From: Alteromonadaceae bacterium BrNp21-10
GTDB taxonomy: Bacteria; Pseudomonadota; Gammaproteobacteria; Enterobacterales; Alteromonadaceae
DNA: 64,000 nt
NCBI GenBank assembly: GCA_030418115.1
Contig: JAUHQD010000001.1
Span: forward strand, 558,001 to 622,000
Reading direction: 5' to 3'
The first letter of the stretch is position 1. Each line of letters begins with the position of its first letter. The position numbers and the translations under genes were made by a program. Below, piece by piece: positions 8,671-20,957 of the stretch. The notes beneath the pieces were generated by a model. The model was not told the DNA's origin, did not search any database, and worked only from the letters and a program-made list of their open reading frames with translations.

Positions 8671-9756
8671 ATGAAAGAATCAGTATCCCGCAAATTAGAA
8701 TCTTTGGTCGAACGCTTCGAAGAAGTGCAAGCGCTGTTGAGTGAGCCCAGTGTTATTGCCGATCAAAACCGTTTTCGCGGATTATCTAAAGAATATGCGC
8801 AACTCGAACCCACAGTGGAGTGTTTTCGACGTTTTCAGGGCGAGTTAGAAAATTTAGCCTCAGCGCAAGAAATGCTGCAAGAAGACGACGCTGAAATGCA
8901 GGAAATGGCGAAAGACGAAGTTAAACTTGCAGAGCAACAACTACAAGATTTGGAAATAGAGTTACAAATATTATTACTGCCTAAAGATCCTAACGACCAC
9001 AACAGCTGCTTTTTGGAAATCCGCGCGGGCGCGGGTGGTGATGAAGCGGCTATCTTTGCTGGCGATTTATTTCGCATGTACAGCCGTTATGCTGAAACCA
9101 AACGTTGGAGTGTTGAAGTAGTCAGTGCCAATGAAGGTGAACACGGCGGTTATAAAGAAGTGATTGCTCGACTAGGCGGCGAGGGCGCTTACGGTACCAT
9201 GAAGTTTGAATCCGGTGGTCATCGGGTGCAACGAGTACCTGAAACTGAATCACAAGGTCGCATTCATACCTCGGCCTGTACTGTTGCGGTGCTACCCGAA
9301 ATTCCAGAGTCTGAAGCCATTGCTATTAACGCCGGTGATCTACGTATAGATACCTTTCGTGCCAGTGGTGCAGGTGGTCAGCACGTCAACAAAACCGACT
9401 CAGCCATTCGTATTACTCATATCCCCACAGGTATGGTGGTCGAGTGTCAGGATCAACGTTCACAGCATAAAAACCGCGCGCAAGCGATGTCAGTATTGCA
9501 GTCGCGTTTGAACCAAATGGAACAAGATAAACGTGATTCTGAAGAAGCATCGACCCGTCGTACACTTGTGGGCAGTGGTGACCGTTCAGAACGTATTCGT
9601 ACCTATAACTTCCCTCAAGGGCGCGTTACCGACCACCGCATTAATTTAACCTTATATAAATTAGATGAAATTATTGGCGGTGACTTGAACCCTATTTTTG
9701 ACCCTATCCGTCAGGAACATCAGGCTGATCTATTAGCCTCCTTGTCAGATGAATAG
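8671..9756 (+). CDS. prfA: Peptide chain release factor 1
   Basis: Recognises UAA and UAG stop codons and triggers peptide release. In this 361-residue protein the GGQ motif that contacts the peptidyl-transferase centre is at residues 235-237 ([14 protein letters not shown]). The stop-codon recognition tripeptide PxT is PET at 190-192, followed by [13 protein letters not shown]. It starts 12 bases after hemA and is followed by prmC, which methylates this GGQ glutamine. Confidence 0.98.
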   Translation: MKESVSRKLESLVERFEEVQALLSEPSVIADQNRFRGLSKEYAQLEPTVECFRRFQGELENLASAQEMLQEDDAEMQEMAKDEVKLAEQQLQDLEIELQILLLPKDPNDHNSCFLEIRAGAGGDEAAIFAGDLFRMYSRYAETKRWSVEVVSANEGEHGGYKEVIARLGGEGAYGTMKFESGGHRVQRVPETESQGRIHTSACTVAVLPEIPESEAIAINAGDLRIDTFRASGAGGQHVNKTDSAIRITHIPTGMVVECQDQRSQHKNRAQAMSVLQSRLNQMEQDKRDSEEASTRRTLVGSGDRSERIRTYNFPQGRVTDHRINLTLYKLDEIIGGDLNPIFDPIRQEHQADLLASLSDE

Positions 9757-9777
9757 TAACAACAGATAGCTAATCCC

Positions 9778-10629
9778 ATGCTGCAACAAGTTAGCATTGC
9801 TGAGGCTCTTAGTTGGGCCAAAAAGCATTTACAAGGTGGAGAAAGCCCGGCACTAGATGCCAAGGTGTTACTTTGTTATTGCTTGCAGTGTCGTGAAAGT
9901 TATTTGCATACTTGGCCAGAAAAGTTACTCACTCAAGAGCAAAATCTGCAATTTCAACAATTGGTAAATAAACGTCAGCTAGGCCAGCCGGTTGCCCATC
10001 TTACAGGTGAGCGTGATTTTTGGACATTGACCTTACAGGTGAGTCCTAAAACACTGATCCCCAGACCTGAAACAGAATTATTAGTGGAACAGGCGTTAGC
10101 ATTACCTTTGCCAGATAACGCCAACATTCTTGATTTGGGCACAGGCACTGGAGCAATTGCTTTAGCCTTGGCTAGCGAGCGCCCGAATTGGTCGGTGACT
10201 GCAGTGGATTTTGATGAGGACATTGTACAGTTGGCAAAAGTTAACGCTCATGCAAATAAAATAACCAATGTACAGATTATGCAAAGTGATTGGTTTTCGG
10301 CGTTATCAGCGCAGCAATTCGACTTGATCGTTAGCAATCCTCCTTATGTTGAGCCGGATAGTCCGTTTTTGCTTCAAGGAGATGTACGCTTTGAGCCATT
10401 GTCGGCGTTAACAGCTGATGAAGAGGGGCTTAAAGACATTCGCCTTATTGTTGAGCAGGCAGCACACTTTTTAAATAATAAGGGCTATATCCTTTTAGAA
10501 CATGGTCATTTACAACAGCAATCAGTAAATAACTTATTGGAAATTAATGGTTTTTCGAATGTTTCTTGTATACAAGATTTTGCCAACTTTGCGCGAATAA
10601 GCGTTGCAAACTTTAGTAATACATACTAA
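9778..10629 (+). CDS. prmC: Release factor glutamine methyltransferase
   Basis: A SAM-dependent N5-methyltransferase acting on the GGQ glutamine of release factors. Of 283 residues, the SAM-binding loop ILDLGTGTGAIALALA is near 117-132 and the catalytic NPPY is at 187-190. The N-terminal helical domain fits PrmC. It lies directly downstream of its substrate gene prfA, a conserved pairing. Confidence 0.96.
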   Translation: MLQQVSIAEALSWAKKHLQGGESPALDAKVLLCYCLQCRESYLHTWPEKLLTQEQNLQFQQLVNKRQLGQPVAHLTGERDFWTLTLQVSPKTLIPRPETELLVEQALALPLPDNANILDLGTGTGAIALALASERPNWSVTAVDFDEDIVQLAKVNAHANKITNVQIMQSDWFSALSAQQFDLIVSNPPYVEPDSPFLLQGDVRFEPLSALTADEEGLKDIRLIVEQAAHFLNNKGYILLEHGHLQQQSVNNLLEINGFSNVSCIQDFANFARISVANFSNTY

Positions 10630-10702
10630 TTTTTATATAATCAAACCGATTTCAGCCAAAGCTACGTGTAGCTGACGCAGTATACATAGCTAGGAGTGAA
10701 GG

Positions 10703-12259
10703 ATGTCCGACGACTTTTTATTTGCGGAAGAAACTGACGAAGATGTTCAGGAAGTATTTAATATCTGTACGTGGAAAATATTAATTGTCGACGATGAGCC
10801 TGAAATTCATACCGTGACCCGTTTAGCACTAAGCGATTTTGTATTCCAAGATCGCAAATTAGAATTTATAAGTGCTTATACTGGTGAAGAAGCTAAAAAA
10901 ATCTTTGCTGAACATAGTGACATTGCCATCGTGTTGTTAGATGTGGTGATGGAAACCGACCATGCTGGCTTGGAAGTGGCACGCTATATCCGTGAAGAGT
11001 TACACAATCATTATACCCGTATTATCTTACGCACTGGTCAACCTGGTCAGGCACCAGAAAAAGATGTCATCATTAATTACGATATTAATGACTATAAGCC
11101 GAAAACCGATTTAACCGCGCAAAAATTATTTACCGTAGTGATTTCGTCATTACGTTCTTATCGCGATATTGTGGTGATTGATGAAAACCGTCGTGGTCTG
11201 CAAAAAATCATTCAATCCTCTGCTGACTTATTTAGCCTTAAATCTCTAGAAAAGTTTATTGAAGGCATTGTGCAGCAATTATCGTCATTATTAGGTGGTA
11301 CCGACGATGCGGTGTATTTGACTTCCGCGGTTGCTGGGCCTGTACCTATTGAAGATATTGAATCAGAGCAATTTTATGTATTTTCCGCTAGTGGCGATTA
11401 TAAAAAGTACGAAGGTCGCTCACTGATTGAGATTCTAACCGGTGAAAAACTCGAAAGTTGTAAAAAGGCATTAGCCAATAAAAACGTTATTTACGGCCAA
11501 GACCATGTTGTTGCTTACTGTAATAGTAAATCCCAACGGGGGGCTTTATTGTATATGTCGGGTCTGCCTAGGCATTTAAACGATCTTGATCGCAACCTCA
11601 TTGAAATTTTTGCGCAAAATGTGCAAATCGCTTTTGATAACGTGTTGATGGCGCGGGATATCGAAGACACGCAAAAAGAGATTATTGAGCGTTTAGGTCA
11701 AGCGATTGACGAAAATGCAGTGCTTAAGAGCAACCATGTTAAACGTGTGGTGTTGATATGCGAATTATTAGGCCGTGAATATGGTTTAGATGAAGAGCAA
11801 CTTGATCATCTTCGGGTGGCGGTGCCATTACACGATGTGGGTAAATTGGGCGTGCCTGCGCACATTATACGCAAGCCTGGAGGGTTAACCGAAGATGAGT
11901 TTGAAATTGCCCGCCAACATGTAGAACTAGGTTATGAATTACTTAAAGACTCCAAACGGCCAATTATTCGCACCGCAGCATTATTGGCACGTGACCATCA
12001 TGAACATTGGGATGGTAACGGCTACCCCCGTGGTTTAAAGGGTGAAGAAATTCATCTATTTTGTCGTATTACCGCAATTGCCGATGTCTATGACGTTTTA
12101 CGCTCTAAACGTTGCTATAAAGAGGTATGGTCACAAGACAAAGCCTTGCAAGCGATTACCGAACAAACCGGTAAGCAGTTTGAACCACAATTGGTTGATT
12201 TATTTCAGCAACAGATTGATGCAATTGAAAATATTATACAAATGTATGGAGATGACTAG
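10703..12259 (+). CDS. Response regulator with DUF3369 and HD-GYP domains (putative c-di-GMP phosphodiesterase)
   Basis: Likely a two-component output protein that degrades cyclic di-GMP. The N-terminal receiver (about residues 25-155) has the acidic pair VDDEPE and the phospho-acceptor D80 in VLLDVV. A central DUF3369/GAF-like segment (about 170-320) is followed by the HD-GYP domain: HD at 377-378 (HDVGKLGVP), HHEHW near 432, and GYP at 440-442 in GNGYPRGLKGEE. All the signature residues are present, so it is probably active. GGAG precedes the ATG at 10703. No sensor kinase gene is adjacent, so its partner is elsewhere. It is inserted between prmC and sirB2. Confidence 0.9.
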   Translation: MSDDFLFAEETDEDVQEVFNICTWKILIVDDEPEIHTVTRLALSDFVFQDRKLEFISAYTGEEAKKIFAEHSDIAIVLLDVVMETDHAGLEVARYIREELHNHYTRIILRTGQPGQAPEKDVIINYDINDYKPKTDLTAQKLFTVVISSLRSYRDIVVIDENRRGLQKIIQSSADLFSLKSLEKFIEGIVQQLSSLLGGTDDAVYLTSAVAGPVPIEDIESEQFYVFSASGDYKKYEGRSLIEILTGEKLESCKKALANKNVIYGQDHVVAYCNSKSQRGALLYMSGLPRHLNDLDRNLIEIFAQNVQIAFDNVLMARDIEDTQKEIIERLGQAIDENAVLKSNHVKRVVLICELLGREYGLDEEQLDHLRVAVPLHDVGKLGVPAHIIRKPGGLTEDEFEIARQHVELGYELLKDSKRPIIRTAALLARDHHEHWDGNGYPRGLKGEEIHLFCRITAIADVYDVLRSKRCYKEVWSQDKALQAITEQTGKQFEPQLVDLFQQQIDAIENIIQMYGDD

Positions 12260-12457
12260 CGGTACTGTGGGGGCAATCAGCTTTGTAAAAATATTTAATA
12301 AAAAGGGTGGATGTATTTATTTAAGTTAAATCAAGCTATGTTTCAATTGTTTAGCTTTAATGAGTGTTAAACCCTCGATTTTCCTAGTTCATCGCAGTAG
12401 AATGCGACCCATAATTATAAGAAGCGGTATTCGTATCCGCCCGTAGTAGGAATTACC

Positions 12458-12844
12458 ATGTCATCTTTATATCCCTTACTTAAGCATATTCACCTTGTTG
12501 CCATCGCCTTTAGTGTTTTTCTATTCGCGTTTCGGTTTTATTGGCAAAATACCCAATCAAGCATAATGTCGAAAAAGTGGGTTAAGGTTGCTCCCCATAT
12601 TATTGACACCATCTTGTTAGTGAGTGCCATTGGTTTGTGTTTCACTATTGCTCAATACCCTTTGGCAAATGCTTGGCTTACTGAAAAAGTCATTTTAGTC
12701 ATCGGCTACATTATCTTTGGCTTATCGGCGTTGAATATAAATAAGTCAAAGGTGGTGCGATGGTCTGCATTTGGTTTGGCTATTGCTTGTATATTACTGA
12801 TCGGTCGTATTGCTACCTCTAAACAAGCGTTGTTTCTTTCCTAG
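12458..12844 (+). CDS. SirB2-family membrane protein
   Basis: A small integral membrane protein of 128 residues with four predicted hydrophobic helices and conserved LLKHIHLVAIAFSVFLFAFR at the N-terminus. The molecular function of this family is not established. The association with sirB1, prmC and kdsA is conserved in gammaproteobacteria. AGGAATTACC precedes the start. Confidence 0.85.
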   Translation: MSSLYPLLKHIHLVAIAFSVFLFAFRFYWQNTQSSIMSKKWVKVAPHIIDTILLVSAIGLCFTIAQYPLANAWLTEKVILVIGYIIFGLSALNINKSKVVRWSAFGLAIACILLIGRIATSKQALFLS

Positions 12845-12864
12845 TTGTACTTGAGGGTGTGTCA

Positions 12865-13692
12865 GTGATTAAACTGCGTCAGGCAATAGCCGAAAATGAT
12901 GCCCTATTAGCGGCGCTGGATATTGCCAGTATATTTACCCCGACAATGTCTGTGGTGGAATATCAAACAAAAATTAGTGAATTAGAATTACGTCTTGCCG
13001 CTACCCATGCTGATTCGGCGTCTCCGAATAACCAACCAACAGTACTTTCAATTAAACGTTTACAACATTTAATTTGCGGTTTTCATCGGCAATTATTATT
13101 TAGTGCCGATCCCACACAAATATTGTCTTCAAAAAATTGTTTAATGAATCATGTTGTTGATTTTCGTCGGGGCTTACCGGTTACCATGGGGATCCTGTTG
13201 ATCCACATCGCACGTCAACTCGGTTACGACCTGCAAGGCGTGAATTTTCCTGGACATTTTATTTTGCGATATCAACACACCGCAACCCGCAGTTATTTTA
13301 TTGACCCATTGACCGCTGAGTGCATGTCCTTTCGTCAGTTGGAAACTTTATATCAAGATATTACCGGCGAAGAAGAGCTTGAAGAAGAGGTGTTACTGCC
13401 AGCTTCAACACAAGCCATCGTGGTACGTCTGTTAAGCAATCTGAAATCTGCGTTTCTGTATGAAGAGCAATTTCATCATGCTTTATCCTGCGTTGATCTA
13501 TTAGTGCAATTATGTCCTGACGATCCTTATGAGCGACGTGATCGCGGTGTATTGCTTCATCAGATGGAATGCCATAAAGTGGCCTTAGAGGATTATCATC
13601 ATTTTATAAAATCCTGTCCGGCAGATCCGGCCGCACAATTGTTAAAATTGCAGTTGCGCCACGTACAGGCATTACCTGTGGTATTACATTAG
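12865..13692 (+). CDS. SirB1 family protein (transglutaminase-like fold with TPR)
   Basis: Belongs to the SirB1/YchA family, which has an N-terminal transglutaminase-like domain and C-terminal tetratricopeptide-type helices; its biochemical role is unknown. The family segment RRGLPVTMGILLIHIARQLG is visible, followed by GVNFPGHFILRY with the conserved His. Two in-frame GTG starts compete. I prefer 12865 because GAGG lies eight bases upstream; 12859 would be too close to it. Either gives 275-277 residues. It follows sirB2 by about 20 bases. Confidence 0.87.
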   Translation: MIKLRQAIAENDALLAALDIASIFTPTMSVVEYQTKISELELRLAATHADSASPNNQPTVLSIKRLQHLICGFHRQLLFSADPTQILSSKNCLMNHVVDFRRGLPVTMGILLIHIARQLGYDLQGVNFPGHFILRYQHTATRSYFIDPLTAECMSFRQLETLYQDITGEEELEEEVLLPASTQAIVVRLLSNLKSAFLYEEQFHHALSCVDLLVQLCPDDPYERRDRGVLLHQMECHKVALEDYHHFIKSCPADPAAQLLKLQLRHVQALPVVLH

Positions 13693-13833
13693 CGTCAATT
13701 GGGGGCAGGGTGGTTAAGTCCATCATGCACAACAATATAATGATTAGGCAGCAAGTAATATGCGCTGCATTAATCAATAAACCCTACCGTCTCTATTGAT
13801 CTAAAATCCCTACACAAAAATAAAGGACACTCT

Positions 13834-15932
<2,099 letters not shown>

Positions 15933-15970
15933 GGCGGTTACTGTTTAATTAACTAGGGTTAAGTTTAATT

Positions 15971-16882
15971 ATGTCAGTTCGCTTACCGCCGTTAAATTCA
16001 CTCCGGGCGTTTGAAGTTGCCGCACGGCATTTAAGCTTCACTCGCGCGGCTGAGGAGTTGTTTGTTACTCAGGCGGCGGTAAGTCATCAGGTTAAGGCCC
16101 TTGAAGATCATCTTGGTATTAAACTTTTCGTGCGTAAAAACCGCAGTTTGTTTTTAACCGAACAAGGCCAAGATTATTATCTGGATATCCGCGAATTATT
16201 TAATAACTTGCGGGACGCCACACAACGTTTACATGCGCGGGGTGACAAAGGCACGTTAACCGTGAGTTTGCCTCCAAGTTTTGCCACACAGTGGCTAGTA
16301 CCGCGTATTCATGACTTTAGCAGCAAACATCCAGATATTGATGTGCGTATTAAAGCGGTAGACTTTGATGAAGGTTTTCTTAGTGACGATGTCGATGTGG
16401 CGATTTACTACGGCCGCGGAAAATGGAAGGGCCTTTATGTTGAAAAACTGCATACGGAATTCCTAACACCAATGTGTTCGCCATTGTTGTTGAAATCGGG
16501 CAAACCCTTAAAGAAGCTCGAAGATCTAGAACATTACACTTTACTCCATGACTTTTCTCGCCAAGGCTGGAAGGATTGGCTACGAATATTTAATGTGACT
16601 AATGTCCATGCCAGCCATGGGCCGATATTCAGTCACTCAATGTTGGTGTTACAAGCTGCGAGTATAGGGCAGGGCGTGGCTCTAGGTCTTAGTGTACTAG
16701 CAAGGCCGGATATTGAAGCTGGGCGACTGATCTGCCCCTTTACAGAAAAAGCTCTCAGTCGGCAGGCGTATTATTTTGTCTGTCCACAATCTCAAGCGGA
16801 GCAAGGAAAAATAGTGGCATTTAGAGATTGGTTGTTAGAGCAAGTAGCATCGGCACCCCAAGGGGATGATATTGTCTATTAA
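15971..16882 (+). CDS. LysR-family transcriptional regulator, GcvA-like
   Basis: A DNA-binding regulator with an N-terminal winged helix-turn-helix (LSFTRAAEELFVTQAAVSHQ, about residues 21-40) opening with PPLNSLRAFEVAARH, the GcvA-type start. A periplasmic-binding-like effector domain follows (about 90-295), and the total is 303 residues. In many gammaproteobacteria gcvA precedes ygdD and rlmM; that order is kept here except for one hydrolase gene in between. This supports the GcvA assignment (glycine cleavage control), though the effector was not verified. Confidence 0.85.
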   Translation: MSVRLPPLNSLRAFEVAARHLSFTRAAEELFVTQAAVSHQVKALEDHLGIKLFVRKNRSLFLTEQGQDYYLDIRELFNNLRDATQRLHARGDKGTLTVSLPPSFATQWLVPRIHDFSSKHPDIDVRIKAVDFDEGFLSDDVDVAIYYGRGKWKGLYVEKLHTEFLTPMCSPLLLKSGKPLKKLEDLEHYTLLHDFSRQGWKDWLRIFNVTNVHASHGPIFSHSMLVLQAASIGQGVALGLSVLARPDIEAGRLICPFTEKALSRQAYYFVCPQSQAEQGKIVAFRDWLLEQVASAPQGDDIVY

Positions 16883-17492
16883 TAAAATATCTTCGGTTGA
16901 TAAACCCATTGCCGAGTTTATTTTTGCTCATGGCGCTGGAGCCGGTATCGACAGTGAATTTATGCAAGATATGGCGTTATTACTTAGTGAACGGCATATT
17001 TTAGTCAGCGCCTTTAACTTTGATTATATGCAAACCATGACCGAAACCGGCAAGCGTCGTCCACCAGACAGAATGCCAAAGTTACAAGCTTGCTTCGAAA
17101 CTAAAATAGCTAATCGCCAAACTGATTTACCACTGTTTATTGGTGGTAAATCCATGGGTGGCAGAGTAGCAAGCTTAGTATTGCAACAGTCAACGGCCAT
17201 TGGTGGTATTGCCTTAGGTTATCCTTTCCATCCATCGGCTAAACCAGAAAAACTACGTACCGAACATTTATATCCATTGCTTAAGCCATTGTTGGTGATA
17301 CAAGGCGAAAAAGACACCTTTGGCCGTCAGCAAGAAGTACTGGATTACGGCTTGCCGGATAATATTCAGTGCCATTTCTTAGAAGCCGCTGACCATAGTT
17401 TTAAACCCACTAAACGTAGTGGTTATACCCAGCAACAACACCTAATTAGCGCCGCCGATATCATTCAGCAATTTATTCAGAGACAACTATGA
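16866..17492 (+). CDS. Alpha/beta-hydrolase family protein (Tex30/KAN-like fold)
   Basis: A 208-residue cytoplasmic alpha/beta hydrolase. The oxyanion HGAGAGIDSEFM begins near residue 22, the nucleophile Ser96 lies in GGKSMGGR, an Asp in GEKDTFG near 155, and the His in AADHSFKP near 180. The substrate is unknown. It overlaps the end of the GcvA-like gene by 17 bases and the start of the next gene by 4. AAGGGG directly abuts the ATG at 16866; a TTG at 16872 would have better spacing. Confidence 0.85.
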   Translation: MILSINKISSVDKPIAEFIFAHGAGAGIDSEFMQDMALLLSERHILVSAFNFDYMQTMTETGKRRPPDRMPKLQACFETKIANRQTDLPLFIGGKSMGGRVASLVLQQSTAIGGIALGYPFHPSAKPEKLRTEHLYPLLKPLLVIQGEKDTFGRQQEVLDYGLPDNIQCHFLEAADHSFKPTKRSGYTQQQHLISAADIIQQFIQRQL

Positions 17493-17860
17493 GACATTAC
17501 TTAATCGCCGCCGCCGTACTTGGATTTTTAGCGGTACTATTCGGCGCATTTGGCGCCCATGCATTAAAACAGTGGTTATCGGTCGCTGAATTAGCTAGCT
17601 GGAAAACTGCGGTGCAATATCAAATGTTCCATGGTTTGTGCATCATAGGTTTAGTGGTGTTATATCGCCAACAAGCACAGTCTTATTTAAGTCAAAGCGC
17701 CGGTTTAATGTTGGCAGGCACGCTGCTATTTAGCGGTAGTCTTTATTTGTTATTGCTACTTAAGTGGCGCTGGCTAGGGCCAGTGACTCCCTTAGGCGGT
17801 GTATTGTTATTAACAGGCTGGTTACGGTTGTTAGTCGGTGTAGTGAAGGATAAAGCATGA
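17489..17860 (+). CDS. DUF423 family small membrane protein (YgdD-like)
   Basis: A 123-residue inner-membrane protein with four hydrophobic helices. The N-terminal GFLAVLFGAFGAHALKQWL is the family hallmark. Function is unknown. It overlaps both neighbours by the sequence ATGA, so it is translationally coupled to the hydrolase gene and to rlmM. Confidence 0.9.
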   Translation: MRHYLIAAAVLGFLAVLFGAFGAHALKQWLSVAELASWKTAVQYQMFHGLCIIGLVVLYRQQAQSYLSQSAGLMLAGTLLFSGSLYLLLLLKWRWLGPVTPLGGVLLLTGWLRLLVGVVKDKA

Positions 17861-18924
17861 GTGGAGTATTACTTTATTGCCGCGCCGGTTTTGAAAACGA
17901 TGCCGCCAATGAAATTCAACATAAAGCCGCAGAATTAGGCTACTACGGTTTTGTTAAAACCAAAGCAAACAGTGGTTTTGTGTGTTTTGAATGCTATCAA
18001 GCTGATGATGCACAGCAGATCGTACAGAAGCTACCTTTTACTGAAATGGTGTTTGCACGCCAGTGGTTTGCCTATTCAGCACAATTTGACGAGTTGGATA
18101 CCGATGATCGCATTGGCCCGTTGTTGGCGCATATTTTAACCATTGATGATATTGGTGATCTGCGTGTTGAACATGCCGATAGCACCCTAGGCCGAGAATT
18201 GTCTAAGTTTTGTCGTAAATTCACGGTGCCGTTACGTCAGGTGCTGCGTAAGCATAATAAGTTAGCTAAAACTCCCCATCGTAAAAAGCCGGTGTTGCAT
18301 GTGTTTTTCACATCAACAAATTCAGCCTTTGTGGGCGTTAGCTTTGTACAAAATAACTCGCCTCTAGAGCTGGGCATATGCCGTTTAAAGTTCCCCCATC
18401 AAGCGCCCAGCCGTTCAACCTTGAAGCTCGAAGAAGCCATTCATTTATTTCTAACCAAAGAACAGCAACAAAAGCGTTTTGTACCCGGCATGCATGCGGT
18501 TGATTTAGGTGCTTGCCCCGGCGGTTGGACCTATCAGCTCGTAGAACGTGGCTTATTCGTGCAGGCCATTGATAATGGCATGATGGCGGATAGCCTAATG
18601 GAAACCGGTCAAGTAAAACATTATCAGGAAGACGGCTTTAAATACCGCCCTAAAAAGAAAAACGTGCATTGGCTCGTTTGTGACATGATTGAGCGGCCCG
18701 ATAAAGTGGCAAGGTTAATGGCCCAGTGGGTGGCCGAAGGCTGGTGTAAAGAAGCTATTTTTAATCTTAAGCTACCTATGAAAAAACGCTTTGAGTCATA
18801 CTTACAGGCCAAGGAAATTATTAAGCAGGTTATGGATAAACAGGGAGTCGGCGAGTTTAAATTGCAGGCTAAGCACCTGTATCATGATCGTGAAGAAATT
18901 ACCCTGCACTTACAATTAGCCTAA
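17857..18924 (+). CDS. rlmM: 23S rRNA C2498 2'-O-ribose methyltransferase
   Basis: Methylates the ribose of C2498 in the peptidyl-transferase loop of 23S rRNA. The 355-residue protein has an N-terminal THUMP-like region and a Rossmann methyltransferase domain with the SAM loop VDLGACPGGWTYQL (about residues 213-226). K-D-K-like catalytic residues are represented by the VCDMIE and NLKLPMKKR segments. It ends 15 bases from the convergent tgpA-like gene, and no clear terminator is visible between them. Confidence 0.94.
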   Translation: MSGVLLYCRAGFENDAANEIQHKAAELGYYGFVKTKANSGFVCFECYQADDAQQIVQKLPFTEMVFARQWFAYSAQFDELDTDDRIGPLLAHILTIDDIGDLRVEHADSTLGRELSKFCRKFTVPLRQVLRKHNKLAKTPHRKKPVLHVFFTSTNSAFVGVSFVQNNSPLELGICRLKFPHQAPSRSTLKLEEAIHLFLTKEQQQKRFVPGMHAVDLGACPGGWTYQLVERGLFVQAIDNGMMADSLMETGQVKHYQEDGFKYRPKKKNVHWLVCDMIERPDKVARLMAQWVAEGWCKEAIFNLKLPMKKRFESYLQAKEIIKQVMDKQGVGEFKLQAKHLYHDREEITLHLQLA

Positions 18925-18939
18925 GTATTAGCGTTGTTA

Positions 18940-20955
18940 TCAACTGCGTTTAAATTTTCTTAAGCCCGCCCGCAATCGTCGCAATTGCTGCTTTAATTGC
19001 TTAGTCGATTGTTGGGTTTTGCCCGCATACAGTACGTTTATAAAATCATTAGTGATCTGCATAAAAGGTGCACTAATGGTCGCTGGGTAATGCTCGTTAA
19101 CATGCTGACTAAAAGCCTGTGGCCCTAATGTTGAGTCCCTATGAATTTTACTTTTAGCTAATAAGGATAAGGCCTGTCGATAGTATCGCTGACGTTGGTC
19201 GGTTTGCGGCCACCACCAATGCCTAAAATAATATAACGACAAACTCAACAATACCCCCATAAAGCAGGCAAAGGTAAATAACATGATCCGATGTGGGGTT
19301 AATTGACCTAACAACTGTTTTAACAAGTCACGTTGTTGTTGTTGGTCAAAACCTAATACCCAACGACTCCATAGGAAATCCAACTCTGCTAACTGCAAAC
19401 GTAATTGATTCAGCCAAGCAATGGATTTGAGTTTAACTAGCGCAAAACGTTGATCAGACAAAAAAGTGTTTTCATAGGCGACTGCACGCTCTAACCCATA
19501 GAGTTGACGCTCGGGGGAAACCAAAGATGTCGGGTCGTAACGAACCCAGCCTTTGCCATCTAACCATGCTTCTACCCAAGCATGGGCATCATATTGATAG
19601 ACGCTGAAATAATTGCCTTCGTGGCGCTCACCACCCAAATAACCAGTAACAACACGCGCTGGAATACCGCCTAAGCGTAAGGAATAAGCCATGGCACTAG
19701 CGTAATGGGCACAAAACCCTGCCTGATAATCAAACAAAAAACGGTCCACCATATCCACTGGCATAGGGGAGGGTTTTAAGGTGTATTTAAAGTTATTGCC
19801 GGTAAAATAACTATTGAGTGCGGCAATAAACGCCCCATTTTGTGGATGTTGAGCGCGTAAGTTGGCCACCCATTGTTGAGTTTGTGGATTGCCTTCGGTG
19901 GGCAATTGTAAATTGAGAAAATGATCTAGCTGATATAAGCCTTGATCTAAGGGTTGCTGATAATAAGAGCGCAGCACATATTGCATTGTAGATTGTAACG
20001 GTCGCTTGCTGGTTAAGGTGTAATCTTGGTTTTGCCACACGCGAGGATCGTTAGATGAGCCAATATCCAAAGCATATAACCAATGCTGATGACTCGGCTC
20101 CGCTATCACCTTATAGTCAAAGTAGGGGCCTTGTAATGCAATGTCGAATACTTGATTGGCTCTTAAATAACGTTCTTGCTGGCGCTTACGCTGTGGGTGA
20201 ATTTGCCAGCTATGACCATCGAAATGCTCCATCACTATGGTACGCCAATAGCGTTGTGTTGGGTCAGGCATGGCCCCTTCGAAGCTAGCGCGAAAAGCTA
20301 AATCACTGGATTGCGACAAACGGGCAATATCCCCTGGGGATATTTTTTCTGAGAGTCCAGTTTGCGCACCCTTAGCCGTAGGTAATTGCCACAAAGGACC
20401 TATTTGCGGTAACAATAAAAATAACATTATGGCAATAGGCAGTGCAATTAAGCACAATTTACTCAGTAGCTTAAAAATGAACGTTAAGGGTAATGAAGGG
20501 CTGATATATAACGCTAGAGAAAGCAAAACACTAAAGGTTAATAACCAATAAAACACGCTGTAGGCAATGCTCTGGTTAAAAATAAAGCCACAACCAATAA
20601 CAAATAAAACCACAGTGACTAATTGAAAATAATCACGTTCGGTTCTTATGGCCATGAGTTTTAGGGCTGCGGCTAATATGAGTAAATTCACCATGGCTAG
20701 CAGTAAACCGAGCTGCCAACCAAAATACGCCAGCGCTAAAGCAGATAGTACCGCCAATAAATTTAAGGTGCGCATTGAGGGGGGAAGCTTTTGCAAATGT
20801 AACGCTAACGCCAAGCGAACCATCACCGCAATAGTCGCTAAGGATATAATCCAGCCCTGTAACGGCTCAAATAACGATAAGCTGCTGAGCAGTAAACTTA
20901 TGCTTAACGCAATGTGAGAGCCGTTACGACGTAGTGTGGAGTGGCTACTGTGCAT
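18940..20955 (-). CDS. TgpA-like transglutaminase (DUF3488 membrane region plus transglutaminase core)
   Basis: Membrane-anchored protein of 671 residues. About six to seven N-terminal hydrophobic helices (residues 10-190) are followed by a periplasmic transglutaminase-like domain with catalytic triad Cys415 (QAGFCAHYASAM), His458 (YDAHAWVEAW) and Asp474 (RYDPTS). One more membrane helix lies near 555-575, then a basic cytoplasmic tail. It is the last gene of a MoxR-DUF58-TgpA operon, starting only two bases after the DUF58 stop. In Pseudomonas the homologue is essential, but its substrate here is unknown. Confidence 0.92.
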   Translation of the reverse strand: MHSSHSTLRRNGSHIALSISLLLSSLSLFEPLQGWIISLATIAVMVRLALALHLQKLPPSMRTLNLLAVLSALALAYFGWQLGLLLAMVNLLILAAALKLMAIRTERDYFQLVTVVLFVIGCGFIFNQSIAYSVFYWLLTFSVLLSLALYISPSLPLTFIFKLLSKLCLIALPIAIMLFLLLPQIGPLWQLPTAKGAQTGLSEKISPGDIARLSQSSDLAFRASFEGAMPDPTQRYWRTIVMEHFDGHSWQIHPQRKRQQERYLRANQVFDIALQGPYFDYKVIAEPSHQHWLYALDIGSSNDPRVWQNQDYTLTSKRPLQSTMQYVLRSYYQQPLDQGLYQLDHFLNLQLPTEGNPQTQQWVANLRAQHPQNGAFIAALNSYFTGNNFKYTLKPSPMPVDMVDRFLFDYQAGFCAHYASAMAYSLRLGGIPARVVTGYLGGERHEGNYFSVYQYDAHAWVEAWLDGKGWVRYDPTSLVSPERQLYGLERAVAYENTFLSDQRFALVKLKSIAWLNQLRLQLAELDFLWSRWVLGFDQQQQRDLLKQLLGQLTPHRIMLFTFACFMGVLLSLSLYYFRHWWWPQTDQRQRYYRQALSLLAKSKIHRDSTLGPQAFSQHVNEHYPATISAPFMQITNDFINVLYAGKTQQSTKQLKQQLRRLRAGLRKFKRS

Positions 20956-20957
20956 GC